From Allacma fusca (taxonomy: Eukaryota > Arthropoda > Collembola > Symphypleona > Sminthuridae), in assembly GCA_947179485.1 (NCBI GenBank), contig OX359245.1, positions 51,199,067 through 51,263,066 of the forward strand: DNA of 64,000 nucleotides, given 5' to 3'. This document shows, in pieces, positions 23,893-33,918 of this stretch. The position numbers and the translations under genes are program-made. Numbering within the stretch: position 1 is the first letter of the stretch; each line of letters opens with the position of its first letter. The notes under the pieces were generated by a model. That model ran no database searches. It had not been told where the DNA came from and saw nothing but the letters and a program-made list of their open reading frames with translations.

Positions 23893-24511
23893 ATGAACGA
23901 TTTCTATAAGAGTAAAATGGAAGGTGGAAAGGACGAGAAAACACCATCAGAGCCCGATTACGAACGCAACTCAAGACCTATATGCGGACCAATTCAGTTC
24001 CACGACCGGATTCCGAACCGGAAAATCAAAACACATGGACTTTCTTCGAACATCCAAAGGATTCGTTCATGGTTTGGAAAAGAACTAATGTTTTCAAACA
24101 TGGAACTACAATTACGAATTTTTAAAACAGATGGACTTTGATCTTGTCGCTCGAATGGCTTGGAATCGGTACCACCGCTGCTACGTTTACTACGTGAGGA
24201 AGAGGAATAAGGCTGGCACCGTCACCACCGTCAAGGTTTCACAGCATGAAGGAATAATTGTTCGGGGTTTTCTCTCGACAATTCTCGACGAAATCTCTCT
24301 CTCTCTAAGAATTGGGAGAAAGTTCACCGAACTTATCCCGTTTTTTGATACGGAATTTTCCCGGGATACGGTTTCCATGCCACAGGATATGCGAGCACAG
24401 TTTTTGACAGATCCATACCTACAGCTGGAAACTATACGATTGCGTGTCGTCTTTAACGAGTATGAATTCATATTCAACAATAAAGTGTCGCGTCAACATT
24501 GTGATGAGTGA
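23893..24511 (+). CDS. Unrecognised small gene or two overlapping frames
   Basis: One frame starts with ATG at 23893 (MNDFYKSKMEGGKDEK) and ends at 24141. A second starts at 24131 (MDFDLVARMAWNRYHRCYVY) and runs to 24511, overlapping the first by 11 nt. A TATA box and initiator lie upstream. They may be one gene with a single frameshift. The second part has a mixed beta-like composition and no recognised motif. Its position, divergent from the PIF1-like helicase, suggests an element-borne gene. Confidence 0.35.
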
Positions 24512-25364
24512 ATATATTGTGCATGTGTGCCTTTGTGAAAACTGGCTTGAGGCTAATGGTAGTAGCATTGAATAGTTACATACATTTTTTCGTAATTTGA
24601 ATACACGACAGAGGAGCTACCAGACCACATGCCATGGTAGAGCAAGTGAAGGACTTATAACTATAATACAAAAACTAGCTTCAAGAAAACAGGGGAAATG
24701 TGTAAAAGTAAATTATGGGTTGTGAAAACAATAACCTGTGAAAACGTCTATCGTATCTTAATAGTAATATTTCACACAAAAACCTAGAGCTGAAAAATTA
24801 TACAAAGTAGTAACTATGAAGAGGGATGTCTAGATTTAATTAAGTTACAAGAATCTGAAAGGCACATGGCTTATCAAATTTATGAATACATCCGCTCGGA
24901 AATTCGCTCCGGCATACCTGGGAATTGATATTGGTATTAGGTTGACAAGAGGTTTAGCCCAAGCAAGAATAAGTGGATGCTACAACCAGATTGGACGAAA
25001 TGTATACAAATTCCCAACCAGCTGTGCCTTAAATAGCTGCCATTGCTGCAATCCACATGACAAATAATTCTTAGAACTATTCCAACCGTAGAAATTCCCA
25101 GCTTTTACAGTCGTACAGTTACAACTATATCTAACTTCAATTTGTTTTAATACTACATAACTTTCTAGGCAGAAGACTGTCTAAGATTTTAGCTAGAGTG
25201 TTGGTATATAATACCATGCTAACATACCTAAAGATTCTTGTCCGTGTGCTCTGAACTATGCAAATAGGAGAATCACATGATTGAAGCCTGTACTTAAAAG
25301 CACTTGAAAATCTGTTGGTCATGGGTGAAAACCTTCGTGACCAAATAATAAAATATACAAATAT
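24512..25364. other. Repeat debris between two Polinton remnants
   Basis: Short frames only. The minus-strand frame at 25322-25137 and the plus-strand frame at 24882-25067 have no firm family resemblance. The junction at about 25364 cuts the protease gene of Polinton E, so some insertion or deletion boundary lies here. Confidence 0.4.
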
Positions 25365-25678
25365 ACAATCGAGTTAAAATTCTGCAATGATCGACAGTTT
25401 TCTCTCACAATGGTCTTTTATGGTCACTGCAAATCTCCGTATTTTTGATAGGATAATCCATAGGAATCGAAAAACTCGCATTTATCCGGACTGAGGACAA
25501 ACCAGCACACCCAGTGCCAGCCAGCGTCTTCAAGCACGTCAGTGTTTTGAATGACGACATACGGGTATGATGCTTTTGTAACAGCAGCGTGTAATGTGTC
25601 CGCAGAAACTACATACGTGGGAGCATTTGTACGTAGTGTCAAACAATTTAGTGCTTTATTTATCGATCCACTGTCCAT
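25365..25678 (-). pseudogene. Adenain-like cysteine protease, truncated before the catalytic Cys
   Basis: The ATG at 25678 follows the capsid stop by 2 nt, the same spacing as in the intact copy. The frame contains YPYVVIQNTD, the catalytic His in AGWHWVCWF and the acidic residue in FFDSYG. After a frameshift near 25430 the text ENCRSLQNFNS aligns with the intact protein up to the residues just before the nucleophile, and then homology stops at about 25365. The CGQYC nucleophile segment is therefore missing. Confidence 0.75.
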
Positions 25679-25680
25679 TG

Positions 25681-26290
25681 TCAATGTTCCAGGATAACAC
25701 GCATCTCCGCGCCAATCTCAATCACCGCTTGATTTTGACAATAAACCAACACGTTTATATTCTGGTCCAGTGGAGATTTGAATTTCATGAAATTTTAATT
25801 TGACCCCGACTGTTCACGCTGAGAAAGTTTCCGGAATTTGGAAGTAGATCAATTGCGACCAAAAAATTTCATGTTTGTACAAAATAACATTTAGATTTTA
25901 ATTTCGTAATAAGATATTATTTAGCACAAATCCGCAGTGTAGTTATCTCTGTCCAGTCCATTGGACACTAACTGACTGCCAGCTGTTCGTTCGAGTGATC
26001 TTAGACCAAGCAAAAACTTATCTGACCCCTCGTACGAACCGGTCGGCTGTTTACTTAAAGCTGAATGGAATGTCCTTGTATTCCACATTTTCCCCATTCC
26101 AGGTTATTTGTAATTTGGATAGATTCTCATCGAGGAAATTGAAGGGGGATTTATCGAGAGCTTTTATAAACGCTGTCGAATTCACTATCCCAATAACAAT
26201 GACCTTTGGAATCTTTCCCACCACCAAACTCCCTGTTGCGATGTAACTCAGGACAGAGGCAACCTTAAATGTCTTCACTTTAACTTCGTT
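25681..26290 (-). pseudogene. Polinton major capsid protein, C-terminal part only
   Basis: The segment starts abruptly with KTFKVASVLSYIATGSLVVG, then VGKIPKVIVIGIVNS, KSPFNF and ITWNGENVEY, matching the C-terminal third of the capsid at 60.9 kb. A frame change follows with SDKFLLGLRSLERTA, then an intron-like gap, then LVAIDLLPNSGNFLSVN, a further shift, and INVLVYCQNQAVIEIGAEMR to the stop at 25681. The intron lies at the same place as in copy F. The N-terminal two thirds are deleted. Confidence 0.75.
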
Positions 26291-27532
26291 AGCTTAGTAT
26301 TGCTTTTGAATGGGGCAAACAAAGGCAAGTCCAAATATTTATTCAACTGTGGCGGCAGTGTAATTTCAATATCACTGGACTGCTCGTTTCAAACAATCTT
26401 GCCGTCTTCATAGGAAAAAAATACAGGAGTCACTCTTATAGATACTCTTTAAATGTTGAGTTTAGCTCCTGCAGTACATCCGGTAAACTCATACTTTGGG
26501 GTTCTTTAATGGGCAAGAAAACTTGACGCCTGTGTCGCACCTTGTATATAATGCACTCAAAAGGGGTCAACGTTTTAAACTGTTCGCGATCAAAAGCAAC
26601 TTTGGATTTGTAGACTGTCAAAAGTAGTCTGATGGAAATCCCAAGTTCTTTAGAATTTTTTCCAAAAATACCATATGGTTATCGCGTTCATAATCTCCTT
26701 GAATTTGAACAGAAATGGAACATTTGTTCTCCGCGTCCCACACAAAATTAATTTTAACATTGTAGTGTTGCTCAAGCCGTGTCTTCAAAGTATGATTTAA
26801 AGTCTACAAGGTTCGCAAGTGGCACATTCACCAACGTATCGCCTGTTTGTAGAAATTGGATTAAATTTCCACTGTATTTGTGTTAATTGGAATGTTATTA
26901 TAATTTGCTTGTGTTAGTGCTTTTCGCCGGCAGCGTACCCGTTGTAAAGTATTTTTCTTTTAAATCCCAATATTCTTGCAAATTCAGTAGTTAAGTAACA
27001 AAGTCTTTCTTAATAATCCTGTTGGATTGATTGCAATAATCATGGAACTTACTGTCTTCCCAACAATGTGTACCAACATGTACATCATCTCGTTTATCTG
27101 TGACTCGAATTCCTGGTTATAGCTTGTAACCATTTCCGGAAGAATGTTTTGTGTTTATCGCCATTTGAAAGGAGTGACTAATGGAGGTTGATAACCCGGG
27201 TATAGGGGACCTATTGGAACAGCCATAGCGTGGACAGGAACTGATCTCTTGACAATCCGACGACGTCTCTTGGTCATACATAATGATCGTGTTTCCGGTT
27301 CGAATACTCGGCTCTTCAAACTTTCTAGCAATGTCTTTGATGGTGTGTATCGAAAATTAAGGAGACCCATTTCGTATTTGCCCCTAGGACAAGCAAACGT
27401 TTGTGCGAGTTGCCGAACTATGGCGGAGGTGCTGGGAGAGTTAGCATTGGTAAGATGGACATAATGCTCATTGTTTTTATCCTCATTTTCAAGGACTAAT
27501 TTCATGCTATTTCCGTCTGCATTTTTTGACAA
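26291..27532 (-). pseudogene. Polinton penton-like protein, broken, fused by deletion to capsid
   Basis: The N-terminal part at 27532-27155 has HYVHLTNAN, CPRGKYEMGLLNFRY, TKRRRRIVKRSVPVHAMAV and PIGPLYPGY, all matching the intact protein at 58.9 kb. The middle is fragmentary. At 26621-26436 is ECIIYKVRHRR and SMSLPDVLQELNSTFKEYL, then another frame gives IEITLPPQLNKYLDL before homology jumps directly to the capsid near 26290. The C-terminal block and the whole core-protein gene are lost. Confidence 0.75.
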
Positions 27533-27647
27533 GTTTGCAATTTAATAACTGTAGTGTTGCTGAGCAAATGCGTTCAAAATATTAAATATTATGGGGTATG
27601 ATCCATGTTCGAATTAATGTAAACACACACACGTTATTTAAGCAATT

Positions 27648-28675
27648 TTATTCCGAATATTGTTTTAGAAGGCTCAACTCAGGAGTGTAAAATGAAGCAT
27701 TTAAAGATTCAGATTTCTCATCTTGTAACCTAAACGTATATGGGTATGTCGGGACCACTTGGGAAAACTTAAACACCTCACGAGAAAATGATTCCTTGTA
27801 ACCCTTCTCGAAAATAATTTTCACGTGAGATATACGTACTCTGTCGCCCACAGTAACCTAGGGTGGCTTGCATGGTCTTTGTTTCTCATTTAAGTACGAT
27901 TTGTACATGTATTCCCAAACGTCGTGGCTATTTCGTAAATTTACGTCGTTGGGAGCACGCCTAATGGTGCGGTGGAAGCTGGCGTTATAAGCTGCTGTAA
28001 AGTCTTGAGGAACGTTGTCAACTCATTTTGTATTGTGGTAGGTCATGTACCGTTGTAGTTTGGAGAACATTGTCCTGATGAAACGCTCCAAAATGGAAGC
28101 CTTCATGGTTGAATGAATGTTGTATAGTTGCACTTTATTTTCCTTGAGAAACTTTACAAAATTCGACGAAATCCGGTTCCTCGGTCTGCGTAGATGAATA
28201 CAGGCGTGACACCTGTCTCGCGGAATACTGATTTAAATGCAGTAATCATTGACTCTGAATTTTTATTTTTCAGTAGTCGCGTGTATGCCTTCTTGGGGAA
28301 TGCATCCAAAACAACAAGGACAAAATGGTTGTTACGGTTTGACCGTGCCAGCCCAGCAAGGTCCTTCAAGTCAGCCGTATAAATTTCATTCACAAAATTC
28401 ACCATTATTCGTCGAAGTGGAAACTTCTTTCTCTCTTGCTTGTGCAGCGAAACCGCATCCAATGATCTTAGTTGCCTAGCAACTTTATCCTTGTCCGTAA
28501 ACTCTTGACGATTTTTCAAGAATCCATTAATCCCCGAAAAGCCACCTGACAGTTTCTGATCTAAGTAGCTCTTTTGTATTTCCGATGGAGCTTTTTTACT
28601 TTCTTTGATTTTTACCGTGGACTCAACATTTTTCTCGTCCTCCATTTCCCCTTTCCAACTTCACGTGGCTTCCGC
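27648..28675 (-). pseudogene. Retroviral-type DDE integrase of Polinton E, broken
   Basis: The first part (28645-28154) has SYLDQKLSGGFSGINGFL, FVNEIYTADLKDLAGL with the first catalytic Asp, and VFIYADRGTGF with the second. Beyond a shift it continues with MKASILERFIRT, which contains the Glu position, then an in-frame TGA (after a YHNTK-like stretch) and a TAG (after KPP). The C-terminal SH3-like part is at 27851-27648 (GDRVRISHVKIIFEKGYKES, YTPELSLLK). The family joins element ends to target DNA. Confidence 0.85.
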
Positions 28676-29067
28676 TCACGCAACTTTCGTCCCGATGTAA
28701 CAGCTGCCTCTTTCCTACTGACGTCATCGACTTCATCGACATCCTGCTTATTTGCTTCCGGCGCAAATGCAACGTCAATGTCGTCTATTTTCCGCCATTC
28801 CGGTTCAAGCAGGTAATTGTCGCCTTCGTGGAATCTGCAACAGCATAGATGCAGCTCTGTTGTTTTCTGATGCTTTCGCTTTGCCCCACTTTGCATTTCG
28901 GTAGATAGTTTTGTCTACATCAACAGCAGCGGTGGGAACTTCAATGTTCGCATTTTTTACCGGTTCTTCCGTGACACTGCTCTCTTCTTCCAACTGCCCC
29001 CTTTTTGTAAATACTCATTAGCCGGTCGTAGAGATGTGGCTCGATTACCTTGTACACCTGAGCCATC
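28640..29067 (-). pseudogene. Polinton small gene with CCCRFH motif, broken
   Basis: The ATG is at about 29067 (MAQVYKVIEPHLYDRLMSIY). After frameshifts it continues with LHLCCCRFHEGDNYLLEPEW and GRKLRERK. It matches the 179-residue ORF at 57.4 kb block for block. The function is unknown in both copies. Confidence 0.65.
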
Positions 29068-29410
29068 AGAGTGCAGTAAATAGTTGCCAATTTGTATTCC
29101 TCCAAAACCTTTTCAACCACTTTGCAAAACACCCGTCTTAATACCTCTTTCCTCTTTAGTACAAATGACCGAAGAGACTTTGCTTGACACAACTCTCTTT
29201 TCAGGTTGTCGTACGTGGAAATGTCCGTACAATCATTTGTGTTTAATCTGATTCTGTAACTGCTTTGAGCTGCTGATCCGTTGATTTTGATCGAGCAAAA
29301 ACCACTTTATCCGCTTTGCATAGCGTATGTATAAATTCAACAACTCTTTCTTAAACAGCCTGCCGCTCATTATTTTGGACCAAATACCATACATTCACTT
29401 GTAGGATATA
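29068..29410 (-). pseudogene. Polinton small conserved gene, broken
   Basis: Fragments on the minus strand between the ATPase and the CCCRFH gene correspond by position to the 103-residue gene at 57.1 kb. KEVLRRVFCKVVEKVLEEYK matches its C-terminal KAEVKKILCTVVSRILQDEF. Here the last part runs on in frame into the next gene (CTLMAQVYK), whereas in copy F the two are in different frames. Confidence 0.5.
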
Positions 29411-29434
29411 GATGTGATATAAAAGTGTTTTTAC

Positions 29435-30922
29435 TTTCTGTAGTTGGTATGTAAGTCAATAATAAGGTAGCCGTTTTCTTTCTCAACCACTGCTTTATTA
29501 TAAGCGTCGGATATAAAACCGGTGTTCGAAGAAACAATTTGCCGAGCTATATTGTTAATTGTAGAACGATCTCTTCTCTGGTCGAAAAACACAACCCACT
29601 GAGTATTTATAGATAATTTGCGCAGATTTATGTGATATGCGTTTACAAAATAACAATGATAGGCACGCCTCGGTGGTTAGAACATACTTGCAGCCGTTCA
29701 GTTCATAAAGCGGTGAACTGAACTGGACTAGCCCTTATTTTCATTGTTTTTGAATGAACTTGAACGAACTAGTTGAATGCAAAATTGTGATTGAATGAAT
29801 TTGAATTGAACTCAGCAGAACTTATTATGAATGTGAACGAACGTTCATCGTACGTTCAAGTAACACAAACTGAACTGAATTCAATTTAAGAGTCCAGGTT
29901 TGAATATAAACTTTTATATTCGTGAAAGCAACACGAATATCAACTATATATCTATAAAATGCATGACCATATATTTTATAGTTACAATCTCAAAAGCTAG
30001 CACGCTGGTTTTTGACTGTTCATTTTCATGACATTAAATTATAAATCAAAAAATAGTTAGCTGGTTTCTTATATGTATATAATAACGCATATTTGGCACA
30101 TTTTGGGCGAAATCGTATGAATTAAAACGCGCAATAATTGTAAACATATTTACATGATTTATTAACTTGTTAACCAGAAAGCTCAAAATCAATACTGCTT
30201 TTAAAACTCCGGTGTTTTTAAAGCAATTATTTAATCCGTCATTTAGTCAAAAATAGTTTTTTAGTAAAAGTTCAAAGTCAGTTATAAAAATCAAACTAAA
30301 TGTTACTTGAATATATCATTAATGACTTTAACTAATTGGCTCACAAATGACAGATAAAGCTAACTGAACTAAACGACCGAAAATGATATAATGAATTAAA
30401 TTGAACTTTGGAAAAATACTGCAAGGGTGAACTGAACTGACCGTAACGACTGGAAAGTACGCCGTGAACTGAATTGAACTACGACAGACTTTGGACAACG
30501 GGAACGGAACTTAACTGAACGGCACGACAAATTTGGGTATGTGAATTGAACTGAATTTGAACTTTGTAGCGAAACTGCAAGTATGGGTGAGAATGTTTCG
30601 TGAAAGAGTTTGTAACTAATTCATGTGCTTTGCCTTTCCCCAACGTATCTATTTGATCATCTATTATAACAAGGCTTTGACTGGGGGCTGACTCGATATC
30701 TTCTAGGTTTTTTGTTAACGTGACATCCTAATCACTTTCTTGCACTTCATATAATGAGGGTCGAAATTCCGAAAAGACGTATATACATTTATCAATTGGT
30801 TTATCAAAAACCTTGGTGCGATTGTTTTTATGTCAAAAGTCAGGAAGGTCTTCCTTGACGCCGAAGACCTGAATATATATATATTGATGACGGGTGAACT
30901 ATGAAAAACCCAAACTGTCCAT
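29435..30922 (-). pseudogene. Polinton packaging ATPase, broken and split by a hAT-type element
   Basis: The ATG is at 30922 (MDSLGF). The Walker A region is damaged by stops and a deletion; FDKPIDK and YVFSEFRPSLYEVQESD follow, then an in-frame TAG, then DVTLTKNLEDIESA and the Walker B strand SLVIIDDQID. At TNSFTKHSH the gene is interrupted by the element at 29683-30585 and resumes with HRGVPIIVIL, a shift, NLRKLSINTQWVVFFD and RDRSTINNIARQI. All blocks align with the intact ATPase at 56.5 kb. Confidence 0.85.
29683..30585. mobile_element. Non-autonomous hAT-type element, 903 bp
   Basis: The ends are CATACTTGCAG at 29683 and CTGCAAGTATG ending at 30585 (11-bp inverted repeat). The flanks are GGTTAGAA (29675-29682) and GGTGAGAA (30586-30593), an 8-bp target duplication with one mismatch. 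The interior near both ends is full of GAACTGAACT-type repeats. It has no transposase. Excision of one flank copy rejoins the ATPase frame at the His-Ser-His-His segment, which supports the boundaries. Confidence 0.85.
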
Positions 30923-31136
30923 TTTAGTTTCGCATATATATTCATACTGACATGTGAACAATTTTTGCAAGCTTTATATTCAATTTCGTTCTAATTTTCC
31001 TCCTAAAGTTTCGCAGTCTTTATACATCAATACTGTTTCTAATATATTAAATGGATTCTTCAGCGTGACCTTGACCAAGTGCTTTTAGGATCGTCACCCT
31101 AAACGCTTTAGCCTTGAAGTAGCTACATTCTTGGGA

Positions 31137-31446
31137 ATGTTTCAGCTCAAAGATTTATTCATTAACACAGTTACGCCCAAGCCAGAAACTTGGAATCTCT
31201 CCTTCGAGTATTTCGTTGAGCAAACATTTCAGGACGTAGGGTACGCTGTACCCGCCGTTGTCGTTGATAGCCGATCCCGATGTTTTGATCCAAGCTCATT
31301 TGTTGGGATCGATTTCCCAGTAAGGCACGAACGGACCTCCCAGTACCGGACTATTGATAGTGAAACGTTGACTTTTAAATCTGTCGATAATAGCAAAATA
31401 GAAATTTATGGAGCTTTCTATGATGTCGCAGGAATTAAAGCGGATG
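31137..31446 (+). pseudogene. First exon of the divergent Polinton accessory gene
   Basis: From ATG 31137 (MFQLKDLFINTV) the frame is open to a GTAGGC donor at 31447. It aligns loosely with exon 1 of the spliced gene at 56275-55948: both carry VPA.V.D.....FD.S.F, then GAFYD or GVYYD near the end, and both end in phase 1 at a GAT-G/GT boundary. Only 670 bp separate this exon from the BIR gene, so most downstream exons are gone. It is divergent from the ATPase, as in copy F. Function unknown. Confidence 0.6.
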
Positions 31447-32117
31447 GTAGGCAACTTCCATTTTATTTTCAGGCTCCAGTTTCAAAGTTTTTGGTAACTA
31501 GTAGTATATGATTGTTAGTTAATACAAATTTGTTTTCAGTGATCTAATCCTCCGATAGCATACAGGGAGACTGTTCCTTGGCGTGCATTACCCCCGGGTC
31601 AAAGCTGAAGGAATTAGAAGCGTGTATGCCAAAATGGGCTAAAAATCATCTACGGTAGAGTCCATGAACCCCGACGACCCGCGTTGTTTTTGTTCTCCTA
31701 CATTTAGGGGTCCCATAAACCCATTTTGCATCTCAACCTGGTTGCAATATACAGCATCCAATACATCTGGACACAGATCACCATGCCGTGTTCACTTACC
31801 TGGGGCATACATTTCGCAATTTCGTACAACGAAATGTGTACGCTCTAATCAGGTCATAATTTTAAACTTCCTCAATTGGATTTTCTCGTTCCGCTTGCAC
31901 GTAAAAAAACGTGGAGATTTCTCCCGGTTGCCACAAACCACATTATAAGTCCCGTCCGCATTTTTCTATAAATCCCACCCGTCACCGTCGTATCATGAAC
32001 CGTAGCTCCTTTCGGAACCTTTCGAAAATAGATCTGCTCTTCAGACATCCTTAATGCCATTTGAACAATCGTTCTCTCACTCTCTCCATACACACTCTAC
32101 ATTTCACCCTTTTCAAG

Positions 32118-32500
32118 TTAAGGGACATTCCCCAACAGAAGCTTGCACAGAAACGGACACCTACTCGAGTACCTTCTGTGCTCCTTCCGGGGATCGTCCC
32201 CTATTTTCCAGTTTTGTAGTGTAACTCCACAATACACACACTGCACCTATACATACAAAACTCATATCCCGTCATACACACAACATACTAATGATATTAT
32301 CACTCACTTTATCGTCCTCCCCAAATAACGAAACCCCGTTCTTGCAAGTGCCATGTACGATTTGCCCCATCCTTTTAACCCAAAAATGATTCGCGCCTTG
32401 CATACTCCTTCCGCATCTCCACCATATCTACATTGTTTCTCAGTCGTATACAACAGACTCGACAAGGAAAGATCCGATCCTCCCAACAATCAATGTACAA
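32118..32500 (-). pseudogene. BIR-domain (IAP-like) gene of Polinton E, broken
   Basis: The first half reads MALARTGFRYLG with a one-base shift before GEDDKV at a GTGAGT donor (32307). The second exon starts after TATAG at 32246 and contains QCVYCGVTLQNWKIGDD, then EHRRYSSRC. The zinc-binding pattern C-x2-C-x16-H-x6-C is complete. A TAA at 32118 follows shortly after. The intron sits at the same place (after DKV or DK) as in the BIR gene at 52.9 kb. The family binds caspases or IAP-binding-motif proteins; this copy is disrupted. Confidence 0.8.
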
Positions 32501-32669
32501 CACCTCATCTTCAGCACACTTCCAAGTCACACTTGTCTTACTCTTTGACCAATCCTTATAACCTTCAAGTTTCCCAACTCACTCTTCCCCATCCACCGCA
32601 ACTAACTCTGCACCAAGCGCGTATTTGCGGAAAGTATTTCTCGGCTAATATATATGTACTACTATGAAC

Positions 32670-33430
32670 TCCAAAGCCGCAATCACATAAGAATCTCATT
32701 TAAAAAACAATGTGAACTGCAGTAACGGATTCAAAAACTATTTACGTACTGGACGCATGAATCAGCTGTATTATGTTTTGTACAAGTTTTATGTTTACAC
32801 AACACAACGTCTTGATCCTATGTGGTATACAAATATTTTTGAAATAAAAAAATTGCACATAAAAACAATATATTATTTAAATTCAACGATTCGTTTTTAC
32901 TTTCATTCAACAAACTTCTACTTTCTCCATTTTTTGTTTTCACAATGGTGTAGTATTAACTCGAATTTGATTTTTTTGTTGCTCAAAAAAAGTGAAATGA
33001 CTTCTACGAGGTCGTTGGAAATGTGATACAACGATCAGTTTCAAACCCTTAGCAGCAGCAGTGGTTAATTTCATTCGTAACAAACTAAAATGAAAGTAAC
33101 TAAGTAACTAACAAACAACCCTTGCCGCTTGCCCACTCGAGATCGGACTGAAATTTTGTGGGAGATTGGGTACCTGTCCCAGCGGGCCAACTCGCCCTGG
33201 TTTGCCCGGGAAATGGCGCAGAATTTTCAAATTCTAATTCGTGAGCAAACGGATACTCCTGTCGAACATGAATTTTCCAATGTTAAATCTCAAAAGAAAG
33301 TTTCACTTTCGAAAGTCGATGCTGCTTTAGATGAAGGACGCATTTATGGCATGCATTCTAAGGTTCTAAGGTTAAAATACTAACCGCTATTGATAACCAT
33401 TTGTTTCTTGGTGTGGGGTAAACAATAGTG
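32670..33430. other. No supportable gene
   Basis: Contains an ORF at 33129-33383 with no family resemblance and otherwise AT-rich sequence. No repeat ends are visible. Confidence 0.4.
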
Positions 33431-33765
33431 ATCACTACTGTTTCTTGACTACGGATTGATCAATATTTGTCAAGAGCTAAAATCTTGACCTAATATTGCT
33501 GAGTATTTGTCACAATTTATTTTTTGACCTCACATTGCACAATTTTGGTCACAATTAGCTTTTGACATCACGTTGCTCAATGTTGGTCACAATTAGCTTT
33601 TGACATCACGTTGCTCAATGTTGGTCACAATTAGTTGTTTAGCCTCGGATTGGTCAATATCGGTGGCAATTATTTTTTTGGCTTCAGATTGGCCAAAATC
33701 GTCGCAATGTTTCTCTTGGAATCAAATTGGCCGATATATTGTTGTGTCACCATTGACAACGCAAG
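33430..33765 (+). repeat. Minisatellite, about 38-bp unit
   Basis: A unit of about 38 bp with the core TTGGTCACAATTAGCTTTTG and CATCACGTTGCTCAATG repeats some nine times, with two adjacent near-perfect copies at about 33540-33625 and diverged copies outward. Similar units appear again at about 47285-47350, on the other side of the large transposon. Confidence 0.75.
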
Positions 33766-33820
33766 ATTATCTCGGGAAAACAAAATATTCATATAAACAT
33801 TTTATTCAATTTATAAAATA
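33698..33820 (+). repeat. Left copy of 122-bp direct repeat flanking the transposon
   Basis: The sequence from TCGTCGCAATGTTTCTCTTG to ATTCAATTTATA recurs at 46975-47096 directly after the right end of the transposon, with one mismatch in about 120 bp. The left copy ends about 20 bp before the transposon. Confidence 0.85.
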
Positions 33821-33918
33821 ATTCTCAATAATAGTCGATTTCAAAAGAAAAACCGCTCAAATAATAATGATTGTAAAAAATACATTTTAGGAAAAGTTAT
33901 ATTTGCATGATCTACCAC

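Larger units (their letters stand above)
25365..32500 (-). mobile_element. Polinton/Maverick copy E, inverted and dead
   Basis: Read on the minus strand from 30922 down, the order is ATPase, two small genes, integrase, penton-like, capsid, protease. On the other side are the first exon of a divergent gene (+, 31137-31446) and a BIR gene (-, 32500-32118). This is the same content and orientation set as Polinton F. Every gene has stops, shifts or deletions. It is clearly a different family from F, as the proteins are only moderately similar. Confidence 0.85.

Noticed and set aside
29656..30600. GAACTGAACT-rich stretch as a host enhancer or simple satellite
   Set aside because: Inverted ends and an 8-bp flanking duplication inside the ATPase gene show it is part of an inserted hAT-type element.
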